The notes under the pieces are model-generated. The model made no database searches and had not been told where the DNA came from. It worked only from the letters and a program-made list of their open reading frames with translations. Shown here piece by piece: positions 35,349 through 43,253 of a DNA stretch of 64,000 nt (positions are counted from its first letter, which is position 1; each line of letters begins with the position of its first letter). A program made the position numbers and the translations under genes. Location of the stretch: NCBI GenBank assembly GCA_964549335.1, contig CAZJUQ010000005.1, positions 1 through 64,000 on the forward strand, given 5' to 3'. The stretch is from Sulfidibacterium sp964549335. Lineage in GTDB: Bacteria; Bacteroidota; Bacteroidia; Bacteroidales; F082.

Positions 35349-37022
35349 ATGAATATTATAAGAAAGCTTTTTTTGCCCGTAGCATTATTACTTTTTGCAA
35401 CGGGAATATTTGCACAAGAAAACAATAACTTTGAAATATCGAAAAACATCGAAATCTTTTCCAACGTTTTACGCCAATTGAACCTTAACTATGCCGACGA
35501 TATCAATCCCGGCGAATTGACTCAAACGGCTATCGACGAAATGCTTAACAGCCTTGACCCATATACGGTATATGTACCGGAGTCGCGACTCGAAGATTTC
35601 GAGTTGATGACAAAAGGCGAATACGGGGGAATAGGTTCGTTAATACAAAAACAGGGCGATTATGTAGTAATAACTGAACCGTACGAAGGATTTCCCGCCC
35701 AAAAAAGCGGTTTGAAAGCGGGCGATAAAATAATTGCCATTGACGGCGAATCAGCAAAAGGAAAATCGTCGTCGGATGTCAGCAAAAAACTTAAAGGAGT
35801 ACCCGGAACAAAGTTATTGCTCACAATACAACATTACGGCGACACAACCACCCAAACCATTGAAGTAACTCGCGAAAAAATTAAAATCCCCAATATTCCA
35901 TACCACGGAGTTGTGGACGGCGATAAAGGCTATATCATTCTAAGCCAGTTTAATCAGCATGCGGCTATGGATGTGAAAAAGGCATTTCTGGAACTTAAAA
36001 ACAAATACCATATTAAAAGCCTAATTTTCGATTTGCGCGGAAACGGGGGAGGATTACTCAACGAAGCGGTAGATATTGTAAACCTTTTTGTGCCAAAAGG
36101 CCAACTGGTCGTAAAAACCAAAGGGAAACTAAAAAGCAACTCAACGGTAAGCTATACCCGCAACGACCCCGTTGACCTTAATATTCCCGTTACGGTACTC
36201 GTAAACGGAAACACCGCTTCGGCATCCGAAATAGTTTCGGGAGCCCTCCAAGATTTGGACAGAGCGGTTATTATCGGACAAAGAACTTTCGGAAAAGGAC
36301 TGGTACAAAACATTGTGCCATTACCTTACAATTCAAAAATCAAAATCACCATTGCCAAATATTATATCCCGAGCGGAAGATGTATTCAGGCTATCGACTA
36401 CTTTAACAAAGACTCAAACGGCGACCCCAACAATATCCCCGACTCGCTTATCTCCGCCTTTAAAACAAAAGGTGGCCGGACGGTGTACGACGGTAAAGGA
36501 ATTAAACCCGATATAGTTACAAAAGAGGAAAAATACAGTCAGGTTACAGGCGATTTGTATGCCAAAAATTATATCTTTAATTTTACCAATGAATTTGTTT
36601 TGCATCACGACACCATAGCCCCACCGGAAAAATTTCAAATTTCCGACTCGCTATTCAATGCATTTAAAAATTATGTTTCAAAACAGGGCTTTGACTACAA
36701 CACACAAACCGAAGAACTTCTTAAAGAGATTAAAAAAAGTGCAAAACGCGAAAAATACCTTGCGGCAATAGAACCTTATCTCGACAGCCTCCAACAAAAA
36801 ATCGTCTCGGAAAAGAAAAACGATATTGACAAATACCGTAGCGAAATAGAAAACATGCTTAAAATGGAAATAATAAGCAGGTACTATTATCAAACAGGCA
36901 AGATAGTGGCCTCGTTAAACGATGACCCCGATATAAAAGAAGCCGAAAAAGTTCTTAACGATAAAGCATGGTATTCGAAAATTTTGAGCGCTAACGGTAC
37001 AAACGATGATAAAAAACAGTAA
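35349..37022 (+). CDS. S41 family C-terminal processing protease (CtpA/Prc type)
   Basis: 557 residues: signal peptide (1-~22, GIFAQ), N-terminal helical segment (NYADDINPGELTQTAIDEML, then SLDPYTVYVP), PDZ domain (~85-170: AQKSGLKAGDKIIAIDG), and a tail-specific protease core with the Ser in NGNTASASEIVSGALQD and the general-base Lys in GQRTFGKGLVQ, followed by YYIPSGRCIQ. A C-terminal domain of ~150 residues, rich in Lys and Glu, extends beyond the core. It works in the periplasm, trimming C-termini of envelope proteins. It starts 33 bp after yidD and is followed after 21 bp by the O-antigen-ligase-like gene. Confidence 0.93.
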   Translation: MNIIRKLFLPVALLLFATGIFAQENNNFEISKNIEIFSNVLRQLNLNYADDINPGELTQTAIDEMLNSLDPYTVYVPESRLEDFELMTKGEYGGIGSLIQKQGDYVVITEPYEGFPAQKSGLKAGDKIIAIDGESAKGKSSSDVSKKLKGVPGTKLLLTIQHYGDTTTQTIEVTREKIKIPNIPYHGVVDGDKGYIILSQFNQHAAMDVKKAFLELKNKYHIKSLIFDLRGNGGGLLNEAVDIVNLFVPKGQLVVKTKGKLKSNSTVSYTRNDPVDLNIPVTVLVNGNTASASEIVSGALQDLDRAVIIGQRTFGKGLVQNIVPLPYNSKIKITIAKYYIPSGRCIQAIDYFNKDSNGDPNNIPDSLISAFKTKGGRTVYDGKGIKPDIVTKEEKYSQVTGDLYAKNYIFNFTNEFVLHHDTIAPPEKFQISDSLFNAFKNYVSKQGFDYNTQTEELLKEIKKSAKREKYLAAIEPYLDSLQQKIVSEKKNDIDKYRSEIENMLKMEIISRYYYQTGKIVASLNDDPDIKEAEKVLNDKAWYSKILSANGTNDDKKQ

Positions 37023-37043
37023 ACGGCAGGTAAAACATTGTAA

Positions 37044-38702
37044 ATGAAATTACAAGCAAAAGATATTCATTCCGACGCCTATATTGTTGCCGTTACGCTT
37101 ATTGCCGTCAGCATACCTTTGTCGAAATTTGCAATGAGTTTGGGCGAATTTACACTGCTCGGTTTATGGCTGCTTTCGGGTTTCAGATTCAGTGTTGTAC
37201 GACGTTTTTTTAAATACAAAAACTTTTTTACCGCCACATATCTTTTTCTGGAATATCTTTTGCGATTGATTTATACCAATTTGTTCGAAAAAACGGGATT
37301 CTTTCTCAAAAACAGAGCCGCAGTGGTGCTTGCCTCAGTATGGTTTTTGCACGTTGTGGGTCTTATTAATACAAGCGACTTTCAATACGCTTTTAAAGAT
37401 TTAAGAGTCAAACTGCCGTTACTTTTGTTTCCGGTAATTTTCGCCACCATTCCTAAGGTAAACTACAACACATTCCGTAAAATCATGCTTTTTTACACGG
37501 CGGCTGTATTTACAGGCACCTTAATAAGTTTCTTCCTGTTTTTAAAAGAAAACTATTACGACATCCGCGAAATATCACCTTTTATCTCATCCATACGTTT
37601 CGGATTGAATATAGCTTTCGCATTCTTTATTTTACTCTATTTTGTTTTCAAAGACAGTTATTTCAACAAAAAGATAAAACTGCTTTTCCTTGCTACGGCA
37701 GCATGGTTTATTACATTTCTTGTTATAATGGAATCCATTACGGCTCTTTCGGCAATTATCATAATAATATTGGGAATACTTATTCATTTGGTTTTCATTT
37801 CACGACACTATTATTTGAAAATAGGCTTCACTGCATTACTGGTTTTCATACCGGCTTTCACCTACTTTTACGTAAAAAATATTGTTTACGAAGCCACAAC
37901 ACCCCCGAAACTGAATCCTGAAAATTTGGACAAATATACCTCACAAGGCAATCCGTATATTTTCGATACCGTTCCCCCCATGATTGAAGACGGAAAATAT
38001 GTGGGCATTTACATATGCTACAAAGAGATGAAAGAGGCATGGAACAAAAGAAGTAAATACGATTTTGACGGAAAAGGGAAAAACGGCAATTCCATAAAAA
38101 CAACACTGATTAGATATCTTACCTCAAAAAACCTGCGTAAAGACGCCGACGGCGTAAATGCTCTTACCAGGAGGGATGTGGAACTAATCGAAAATGGCGT
38201 TGCCAATTACAATTATATAGAAAATCCCGGGTTGCATACGCGTATCCTTAAAGTTATTAAAGGTTACGAAAGCTACAAAGCAACGGGAAACCCGAGCGGA
38301 AGTTCTATTATGCAACGGCTCGAATACTTGAAAGCATCACTTAATCTCATTAAACAAAACTTTTGGACAGGTGTGGGAGTAGGCGATTTGGAAAAATCAT
38401 TTTTCAGCGAACTCGATATTATGAACTCGAAACTTTCCGACAGATACAAGTTTCATGCGCACAACCAATACCTTGCAATATTTATAATACTTGGAATATT
38501 CGGATTCTTATACTTCTTATTCGCCTTAATATATCCCGTTGTCATTACAAATGCATACAAAGATTACTTCTTCACGGTTTTTTACTCGCTGATGTTAATA
38601 TCCATGTTTAGCGACGACACATTCGAAACTCAAGCCGGAGCAACGCTTTTCGGATTTTTTACCGCATTTTTAATGCTGGGTAAACAAAGAAAAAACGCCT
38701 GA
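37044..38702 (+). CDS. O-antigen ligase / polymerase family membrane protein
   Basis: 552 residues with about ten membrane segments and, between ~280 and ~430, a large soluble loop. The C-terminal core of the loop region (NFWTGVGVGDLEKSFFSEL, then KFHAHNQYLAIFIILG) carries the G.G.GD...H.HN.YL pattern of the Wzy_C/WaaL superfamily. Such proteins join or polymerise lipid-linked oligosaccharides at the periplasmic face. Which of the two it does cannot be decided here. The neighbour on the same strand is a periplasmic protease, not a polysaccharide cluster; the two glycosyltransferase genes are 12 kb away. Confidence 0.83.
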   Translation: MKLQAKDIHSDAYIVAVTLIAVSIPLSKFAMSLGEFTLLGLWLLSGFRFSVVRRFFKYKNFFTATYLFLEYLLRLIYTNLFEKTGFFLKNRAAVVLASVWFLHVVGLINTSDFQYAFKDLRVKLPLLLFPVIFATIPKVNYNTFRKIMLFYTAAVFTGTLISFFLFLKENYYDIREISPFISSIRFGLNIAFAFFILLYFVFKDSYFNKKIKLLFLATAAWFITFLVIMESITALSAIIIIILGILIHLVFISRHYYLKIGFTALLVFIPAFTYFYVKNIVYEATTPPKLNPENLDKYTSQGNPYIFDTVPPMIEDGKYVGIYICYKEMKEAWNKRSKYDFDGKGKNGNSIKTTLIRYLTSKNLRKDADGVNALTRRDVELIENGVANYNYIENPGLHTRILKVIKGYESYKATGNPSGSSIMQRLEYLKASLNLIKQNFWTGVGVGDLEKSFFSELDIMNSKLSDRYKFHAHNQYLAIFIILGIFGFLYFLFALIYPVVITNAYKDYFFTVFYSLMLISMFSDDTFETQAGATLFGFFTAFLMLGKQRKNA

Positions 38703-38803
38703 ATTTAGTTAACAATAGAGTGTTAGATTTTTGAGAATATTTACCCCTCGTTATCTTTTTTTCTTTTATATTTAACCCCTATTTTCTTTTTAATTATTTT
38801 AAT

Positions 38804-40039
38804 ATGCGAAAAACCATTACAATAAAAAATATTATGAAACATTTTTCAACAGTTACAAAAACCATTTTAATACTATTGATATTCTCACCTTTTTATAATC
38901 AAGACATTTACGCACAAGGAGGACCTACACCCAATTGGCAAATAAATATAAACGGCGGAACAAGTATCTTTTTCGGTGACGTAAAACAGTATCGCATTTG
39001 GCCCGTATCAAACTACGAAAACGAATGGCGTTTGGGAGCCGGATTAACCTTCTCACGGCAGTTTTCGCCCGTAATCGGAATAAGAGGACAGAGCCTTTTC
39101 GGTCAGCTTTCGGGCACAAGACGAAGTTGGAACCGCTATTTCGAAAGCGATTATATGGAATTTAACCTTAATACCACCATTAATCTTAACAACCTTTTCG
39201 GCACCAAAAGAGACGACCGTTTCATAAACTTTTACCTGACGGCAGGATTAGGACTGCTGAACTATAACACCACCCTATATACTTTGGACACAAAGAAAAA
39301 AGTTGCCGGCGTAGGTAACGGCAACGGGAAAGGTATTGGAGGAAGAACCCTCGAAGGAATAGCCATGGGAGGCATTGGCATCGATTTCAGATTAAGCGAC
39401 AATTGGAGCATAAACATGGAAACGGCAAACCGCATCATGAACTCCGATATGCAAGACGCCTGGGTTAGCGGTTTCCCTTACGACGTTTATAATTATACCT
39501 CGCTCGGAATCTCTTACAGATTTGGAATATCAAGAACAAAACACAGTACTATGGGAGTACAAACCTACCAAAGGGAAGTGCCCCAGGAAGAGTACAATTT
39601 TGCCGAACCCGAAAAGAATCAAAAAGAGAAATATATTCCGGAAACCCAACCGGTTCAAGTCCCGACACCCGTAGAACCTCCCCAAGAAAAAACAAACGAA
39701 ATTGTTGTTAAAGAGGAACCCGCAACAAAAAATATCGAACCCGAAACGGTTAAAATCGAAAAACATCCCGTTGATGTCAACAAACCGGAATACAGAGTCC
39801 AGATAAGAGCACGATACAACAGACCGGTAAGCAAAACTTATCTGAGCGCAAAATACAATATCCCGGTTGAAAATATCAAAGAGGATATGCACAACGGCTA
39901 TTACATCTATACGGTAGGCTCATTCGATACATACGAACAAGCCAAAGAAGAAAGAAACAAATTGAGAAGATTCTACGGCATTACCGATGCCTTTGTTGTT
40001 GCTTTTAAAAACGGAATACGTTTGGATAAATTACCATAA
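38804..40039 (+). CDS. Outer-membrane beta-barrel protein with C-terminal SPOR domain
   Basis: 411 residues from the first ATG; a second ATG at 38834 would give a more compact signal peptide (MKHFSTVTKTILILLIF) and is a real alternative. After the signal (ending NQDIYAQ), residues ~45-245 form strand-rich sequence (WQININGGTSIFFGDVKQ, then SYRFGISRTK) of an OprB/OmpA-like barrel. A Pro/Glu-rich linker follows (~255-320), and the last ~80 residues are a SPOR domain (YRVQIRARYNRPVSKTYLS, then YYIYTVGSFDTYEQAKEERN). SPOR domains bind denuded septal peptidoglycan, so this protein may tie the outer membrane to the cell wall at sites of division. Confidence 0.8.
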   Translation: MRKTITIKNIMKHFSTVTKTILILLIFSPFYNQDIYAQGGPTPNWQININGGTSIFFGDVKQYRIWPVSNYENEWRLGAGLTFSRQFSPVIGIRGQSLFGQLSGTRRSWNRYFESDYMEFNLNTTINLNNLFGTKRDDRFINFYLTAGLGLLNYNTTLYTLDTKKKVAGVGNGNGKGIGGRTLEGIAMGGIGIDFRLSDNWSINMETANRIMNSDMQDAWVSGFPYDVYNYTSLGISYRFGISRTKHSTMGVQTYQREVPQEEYNFAEPEKNQKEKYIPETQPVQVPTPVEPPQEKTNEIVVKEEPATKNIEPETVKIEKHPVDVNKPEYRVQIRARYNRPVSKTYLSAKYNIPVENIKEDMHNGYYIYTVGSFDTYEQAKEERNKLRRFYGITDAFVVAFKNGIRLDKLP

Positions 40040-40049
40040 ATTGTTTATT

Positions 40050-40172
40050 ATGTGGCAAGGACCTTATGATTACGACCCCGAAAAAGACAAATTGCCCGCT
40101 CAAATAACGGGAATTATTATAATTGCCTCAATTGTAGCCTCTTTGTACCTCTCTTTTTTCGTTTTGGTATAA
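40050..40172 (+). CDS. Small single-pass membrane protein, 40 residues
   Basis: ATG at 40050, 10 bp after the SPOR gene's stop. The N-terminal half is polar (MWQGPYDYDPEKDKLPAQ). The rest is a strong transmembrane segment (ITGIIIIASIVASLYLSFF). There is no match I recognise. The tight spacing behind an outer-membrane SPOR gene and the clean polar-then-hydrophobic layout make it a believable gene of the type that automated annotation omits. Inner-membrane location with the short polar arm in the cytoplasm or periplasm is inferred, not shown. Confidence 0.5.
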   Translation: MWQGPYDYDPEKDKLPAQITGIIIIASIVASLYLSFFVLV

Positions 40173-40216
40173 AAATATTTTTTCAAATTAAATTTGCCAG
40201 TTTAAAGAAATATCTC

Positions 40217-40224
40217 TAATTTTG
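40217..40224 (+). promoter_or_regulatory. -7 box TAATTTTG for yceD-rpmF
   Basis: Exact TAnnTTTG. It overlaps an in-frame TTG at 40222, so translation more likely begins at the GTG at 40246, 21 nt downstream. Confidence 0.5.
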
Positions 40225-40245
40225 CCGCCCAATTTAAAAAAGACG

Positions 40246-40764
40246 GTGGAAAAGTCAGGAGAGTACATAATTCCTGTTAAAGGACTGGATATTGGAGTTC
40301 ATCGGTTTCGAATAAACATTGGAAACTCGTTCTTTGAGAGCATGGATTTTGCCGACATTAAAAAAGGTGATTTGACTCTGAACCTGTCGGTGGAAAAAGA
40401 ATCAAACCTAATGGTTTTCAACTTCAAATTATCAGGTACGGTTAATGTACAATGCGACCGCTGTTTAGACTATTTTGACCAGAATATAGCAGGAAACTTT
40501 AAACTTATCTTCAAAAACAGCGACCATTACGAAGAAATAACCGACGAGGTGATTAACATTCCGTCCGAAGAGAGCAGAATAGATATATCACGGTATCTCT
40601 TCGAATTTATTAACTTGATGATACCCATTAAAAAAGTCCATGCAAACGATGAGTTTGGAAACAGCACATGCAATCCGGAAATGCTTGAAAAACTGGAGGA
40701 ATATAAAGTGCGTAAAGAGAGCCCTCAGTGGAAAAACGCATTAAAAAGCATAAAACTCGAATAG
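40246..40764 (+). CDS. YceD/DUF177 family protein upstream of rpmF
   Basis: 172 residues if the GTG at 40246 is used (the frame is open up to a TTG at 40222 that falls inside the promoter). It has N-terminal beta-strand sequence (YIIPVKGLDIGVHRFRINIG), the family motif NVQCDRCLDYFD with two Cys, and the acidic C-terminal part that includes ISRYLFEFINLMIPIKKVH and ends PQWKNALKSIKLE. DUF177 proteins are nearly always encoded just before rpmF, as here (34-bp gap). They have been linked to 23S rRNA metabolism in plants and bacteria; the exact role is unsettled. Confidence 0.88.
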   Translation: MEKSGEYIIPVKGLDIGVHRFRINIGNSFFESMDFADIKKGDLTLNLSVEKESNLMVFNFKLSGTVNVQCDRCLDYFDQNIAGNFKLIFKNSDHYEEITDEVINIPSEESRIDISRYLFEFINLMIPIKKVHANDEFGNSTCNPEMLEKLEEYKVRKESPQWKNALKSIKLE

Positions 40765-40798
40765 ATTAACAAGAAATAAATATTAAAATAATAATAAA

Positions 40799-40987
40799 AT
40801 GGCACATCCTAAAAGAAAGATTTCAAGAACAAGAAGAGATAAAAGAAGATCTCACATCAAAGCCAATGCTCCTGTTTTGGCTACTTGCCCCACTACAGGT
40901 ACGGTACATGTTTATCACCGCGCTTACTACGTTGACGGCGACTTGTACTACAAAGGAAAATTGGTGATGGAAAAAACCGAAGCTTAA
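40799..40987 (+). CDS. rpmF: 50S ribosomal protein L32, cysteine-poor (C-) form
   Basis: 62 residues. The basic N-terminus MAHPKRKISRTRRDKRRSH and the HVYHRAYY core identify L32. In Bacteroides-type L32 this region contains four zinc-ribbon cysteines (CPNCG...C..CGYY). Here the positions read CPTTG and YYVDGDLYY, so three of the four are lost and the protein should not bind zinc. It is in the normal yceD-rpmF-fabH order, with a terminator after it at 41020-41047, which suggests it is the main rather than a back-up copy. Confidence 0.93.
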   Translation: MAHPKRKISRTRRDKRRSHIKANAPVLATCPTTGTVHVYHRAYYVDGDLYYKGKLVMEKTEA

Positions 40988-41019
40988 AATTACCGGTCTT
41001 ATAACAAAGACAGAATATA

Positions 41020-41047
41020 AAACTCCCGACATCAGGGAGTTTTTTTA
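41020..41047 (+). terminator. Rho-independent terminator after rpmF
   Basis: Stem AACTCCC (41021-41027) with GGGAGTT (41035-41041), loop GACATCA, followed by a T-run. It ends the yceD-rpmF transcript before the fabH promoter. Confidence 0.8.
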
Positions 41048-41103
41048 TTAAAAGGATAAATTATCCTTATTAAGTATTACGAGTATTAATTTGAAAAAAA
41101 CTT

Positions 41104-41111
41104 TACTTTTG
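41104..41111 (+). promoter_or_regulatory. -7 box TACTTTTG for fabH
   Basis: Exact TAnnTTTG, 28 nt before the ATG at 41140, just downstream of the rpmF terminator. Confidence 0.55.
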
Positions 41112-41139
41112 TCGTTTTTTGATATTTAAAAAATAGGTT

Positions 41140-42141
41140 ATGAATGGAATTAGAGCCGCTATTACGGGCATCCACGGATATGCTCCCGATTATATTCTCA
41201 CCAACCAGGAATTGGAAACCATGGTCGACACCACCGACGAATGGATAACAACAAGAACAGGAATAAAAGAACGCCATATATTAAAAGGTGAAGGATTGGG
41301 TACTTCGGATATGGGTACCGAGGCGGTTAAAGGCTTGCTTGAAAAAACAAACACCTCCCCCGACGAGGTTGATTTGCTTATTTGTGCAACGGTAACTCCC
41401 GATATGCAGTTCCCTGCAACAGCAAATATCATCAGTGATAAATTAGGCATCAAAAATGCTTTTAGCTTCGATATGAATGCCGCTTGTTCTACTTTTATTT
41501 ATGCCCTTATCACAGCTTCAAAATATATCGAGTCGGGACAATATAAAAAGGTTATAGTGGTAGGAGGCGACAAAATGTCCTCAATTACCGACTATACCGA
41601 CCGCGCCACCTGCGTCATTTTCGGAGATGCGGCAGGTGCCGTAATGCTTGAACCCACCAACGAAAATGTGGGAATTATCGACCATAAATTCTATACCGAC
41701 GGTTCAGGACGCGTACACCTCCACCAAAAAGCCGGCGGTTCGGTAAAACCCGCCTCGCACGAAACCGTTGACGCACGCGAACATTTTATCTATCAAGAAG
41801 GACAACCGGTATTTAAATTCGCCGTCACCAATATGGCCGATGTTTCGGTTGAAATAATGAAACGGAACAACCTTACCTCCGACGATGTTGACTGGCTGGT
41901 ACCTCATCAGGCAAACCTCAGAATTATTGACGCTACGGCACGACGTATGGGACTTCCCAAAGAAAAAGTAATGATTAATATTCAACGCTACGGAAATACA
42001 ACAAACGGAACCATTCCGATGTGCCTCTACGAATGGGAAGACCAGCTAAAAAAAGGCGATAACATTGTTCTTGCAGCTTTCGGCGGCGGATTTACTTGGG
42101 GTGCTATTTTCCTTAAATGGGCTTACAATGCCAAAAAATAA
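41140..42141 (+). CDS. fabH: 3-oxoacyl-ACP synthase III (FabH)
   Basis: 333 residues, normal length. The Cys-His-Asn triad is complete: C116 (SFDMNAACSTFIYAL), H256 (WLVPHQANLRIID) and N286 (QRYGNTTNGTIP). It condenses an acyl-CoA (acetyl or branched-chain) with malonyl-ACP to start each fatty acid in the cytoplasm. The usual partner plsX is not adjacent. It has its own promoter, and the mnmH operon with a separate promoter starts 78 bp further on. Confidence 0.96.
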   Translation: MNGIRAAITGIHGYAPDYILTNQELETMVDTTDEWITTRTGIKERHILKGEGLGTSDMGTEAVKGLLEKTNTSPDEVDLLICATVTPDMQFPATANIISDKLGIKNAFSFDMNAACSTFIYALITASKYIESGQYKKVIVVGGDKMSSITDYTDRATCVIFGDAAGAVMLEPTNENVGIIDHKFYTDGSGRVHLHQKAGGSVKPASHETVDAREHFIYQEGQPVFKFAVTNMADVSVEIMKRNNLTSDDVDWLVPHQANLRIIDATARRMGLPKEKVMINIQRYGNTTNGTIPMCLYEWEDQLKKGDNIVLAAFGGGFTWGAIFLKWAYNAKK

Positions 42142-42192
42142 TTTATCCCGCCAAAACAAATATCATTATTCTTTAGTTTAATAGAATAATCA

Positions 42193-42200
42193 TACTTTTG
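42193..42200 (+). promoter_or_regulatory. -7 box TACTTTTG for the selenium operon
   Basis: Exact TAnnTTTG, 18 nt before the ATG at 42219. It overlaps an in-frame TTG at 42198, ruling that out as the start. Confidence 0.55.
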
Positions 42201-42218
42201 CATGTTTTAATACAAAGC

Positions 42219-43250
42219 ATGGCAAAATATCTATCCATAGAAGAGTTGTTACCTCTTACCGATTCTTTACCTTTGGTGGATGTTCGTTCACCCGCCGAAT
42301 ATGCTCAAGGTCATATACCTAATGCCGTTAACATCCCCCTTTTCGATAATGACGAAAGAAAATCGGTAGGCATTAGGTACAAACAGGGAGGCAAAGACAA
42401 TGCGGTACTGCTCGGACTGGAAATAGTAGGACCGAAATTGGCATCCTTTGCCAAAGAGGCACGCAAATTTGCCAAAAACAAAAAAATTATGGTGCACTGC
42501 TGGCGCGGCGGAATGCGTTCGGCAAGTATGGCTTGGCTCTTCGAAACAGCAGGTTTGGAAACATTTATTCTCGAAGGAGGTTACAAAGCCTATCGCCGCT
42601 ACATCAGAGAACGGTTCTCCATCCCCGCAAAGCTCATTATTCTCGGTGGTTATACCGGCAGCGGAAAAACCGATATTTTAAAACAACTGGAAAAAAAGGG
42701 TGAACAGTTTCTTGACATTGAAGCCGTAGCCAGACATAAAGGTTCCGTTTTCGGACCTCTCGGACAACAAGAACAACCCACCAACGAACAATTCGAAAAC
42801 AATCTTGCCGACAAATGGCGAAAATTCGATTTTTCAAAACCCGTATGGATTGAAGACGAAAGCCGTCAACTCGGTAAAAACGGTATTCCCGACCCGCTTT
42901 TCAAACGGATTAGAGATGCCGCTCTTATTAAAATAATAGTTCCGAAAAAAGAAAGGGTAAAACGTCTTGTTAAAGAATACGGACATTTCGATAAAAACAC
43001 CTTGTCGATACAACTGCACAAAATAAAAGAGAGGCTGGGAGGACAACGTCTTAAAGAGGCTCTTGAAGCTTTGGAAAACAATGATATGTCAACCGTAGCG
43101 GATTTAACTTTGCAATATTACGATAAAGCTTACGAATACGGAGCAAATCTAAGAAACCGGAACAAAGTATTCGAACTTCACCTCAACGAAGACAACCCCG
43201 GAAAAAATGCGGAAACAATCCTTAAATTCGTTAATCAAATAAAATTATAA
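42219..43250 (+). CDS. mnmH: tRNA 2-selenouridine synthase (MnmH/SelU)
   Basis: 343 residues. The N-terminal rhodanese domain (1-~130) has VDVRSPAEYAQGHIPNAVNI and the catalytic Cys C94 in MVHCWRGGMRSASMAW. The C-terminal P-loop domain has a Walker A GGYTGSGKT at 143-151, then FLDIEAVARHKGSVFG and WIEDESRQLG. The enzyme replaces sulfur with selenium at the wobble 2-thiouridine of tRNAs for Lys, Glu and Gln, through a geranylated intermediate, using selenophosphate. The selenophosphate synthetase is encoded in the next gene, 3 bp downstream, so the two form a compact selenouridine operon. Confidence 0.95.
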   Translation: MAKYLSIEELLPLTDSLPLVDVRSPAEYAQGHIPNAVNIPLFDNDERKSVGIRYKQGGKDNAVLLGLEIVGPKLASFAKEARKFAKNKKIMVHCWRGGMRSASMAWLFETAGLETFILEGGYKAYRRYIRERFSIPAKLIILGGYTGSGKTDILKQLEKKGEQFLDIEAVARHKGSVFGPLGQQEQPTNEQFENNLADKWRKFDFSKPVWIEDESRQLGKNGIPDPLFKRIRDAALIKIIVPKKERVKRLVKEYGHFDKNTLSIQLHKIKERLGGQRLKEALEALENNDMSTVADLTLQYYDKAYEYGANLRNRNKVFELHLNEDNPGKNAETILKFVNQIKL

Positions 43251-43253
43251 ATC

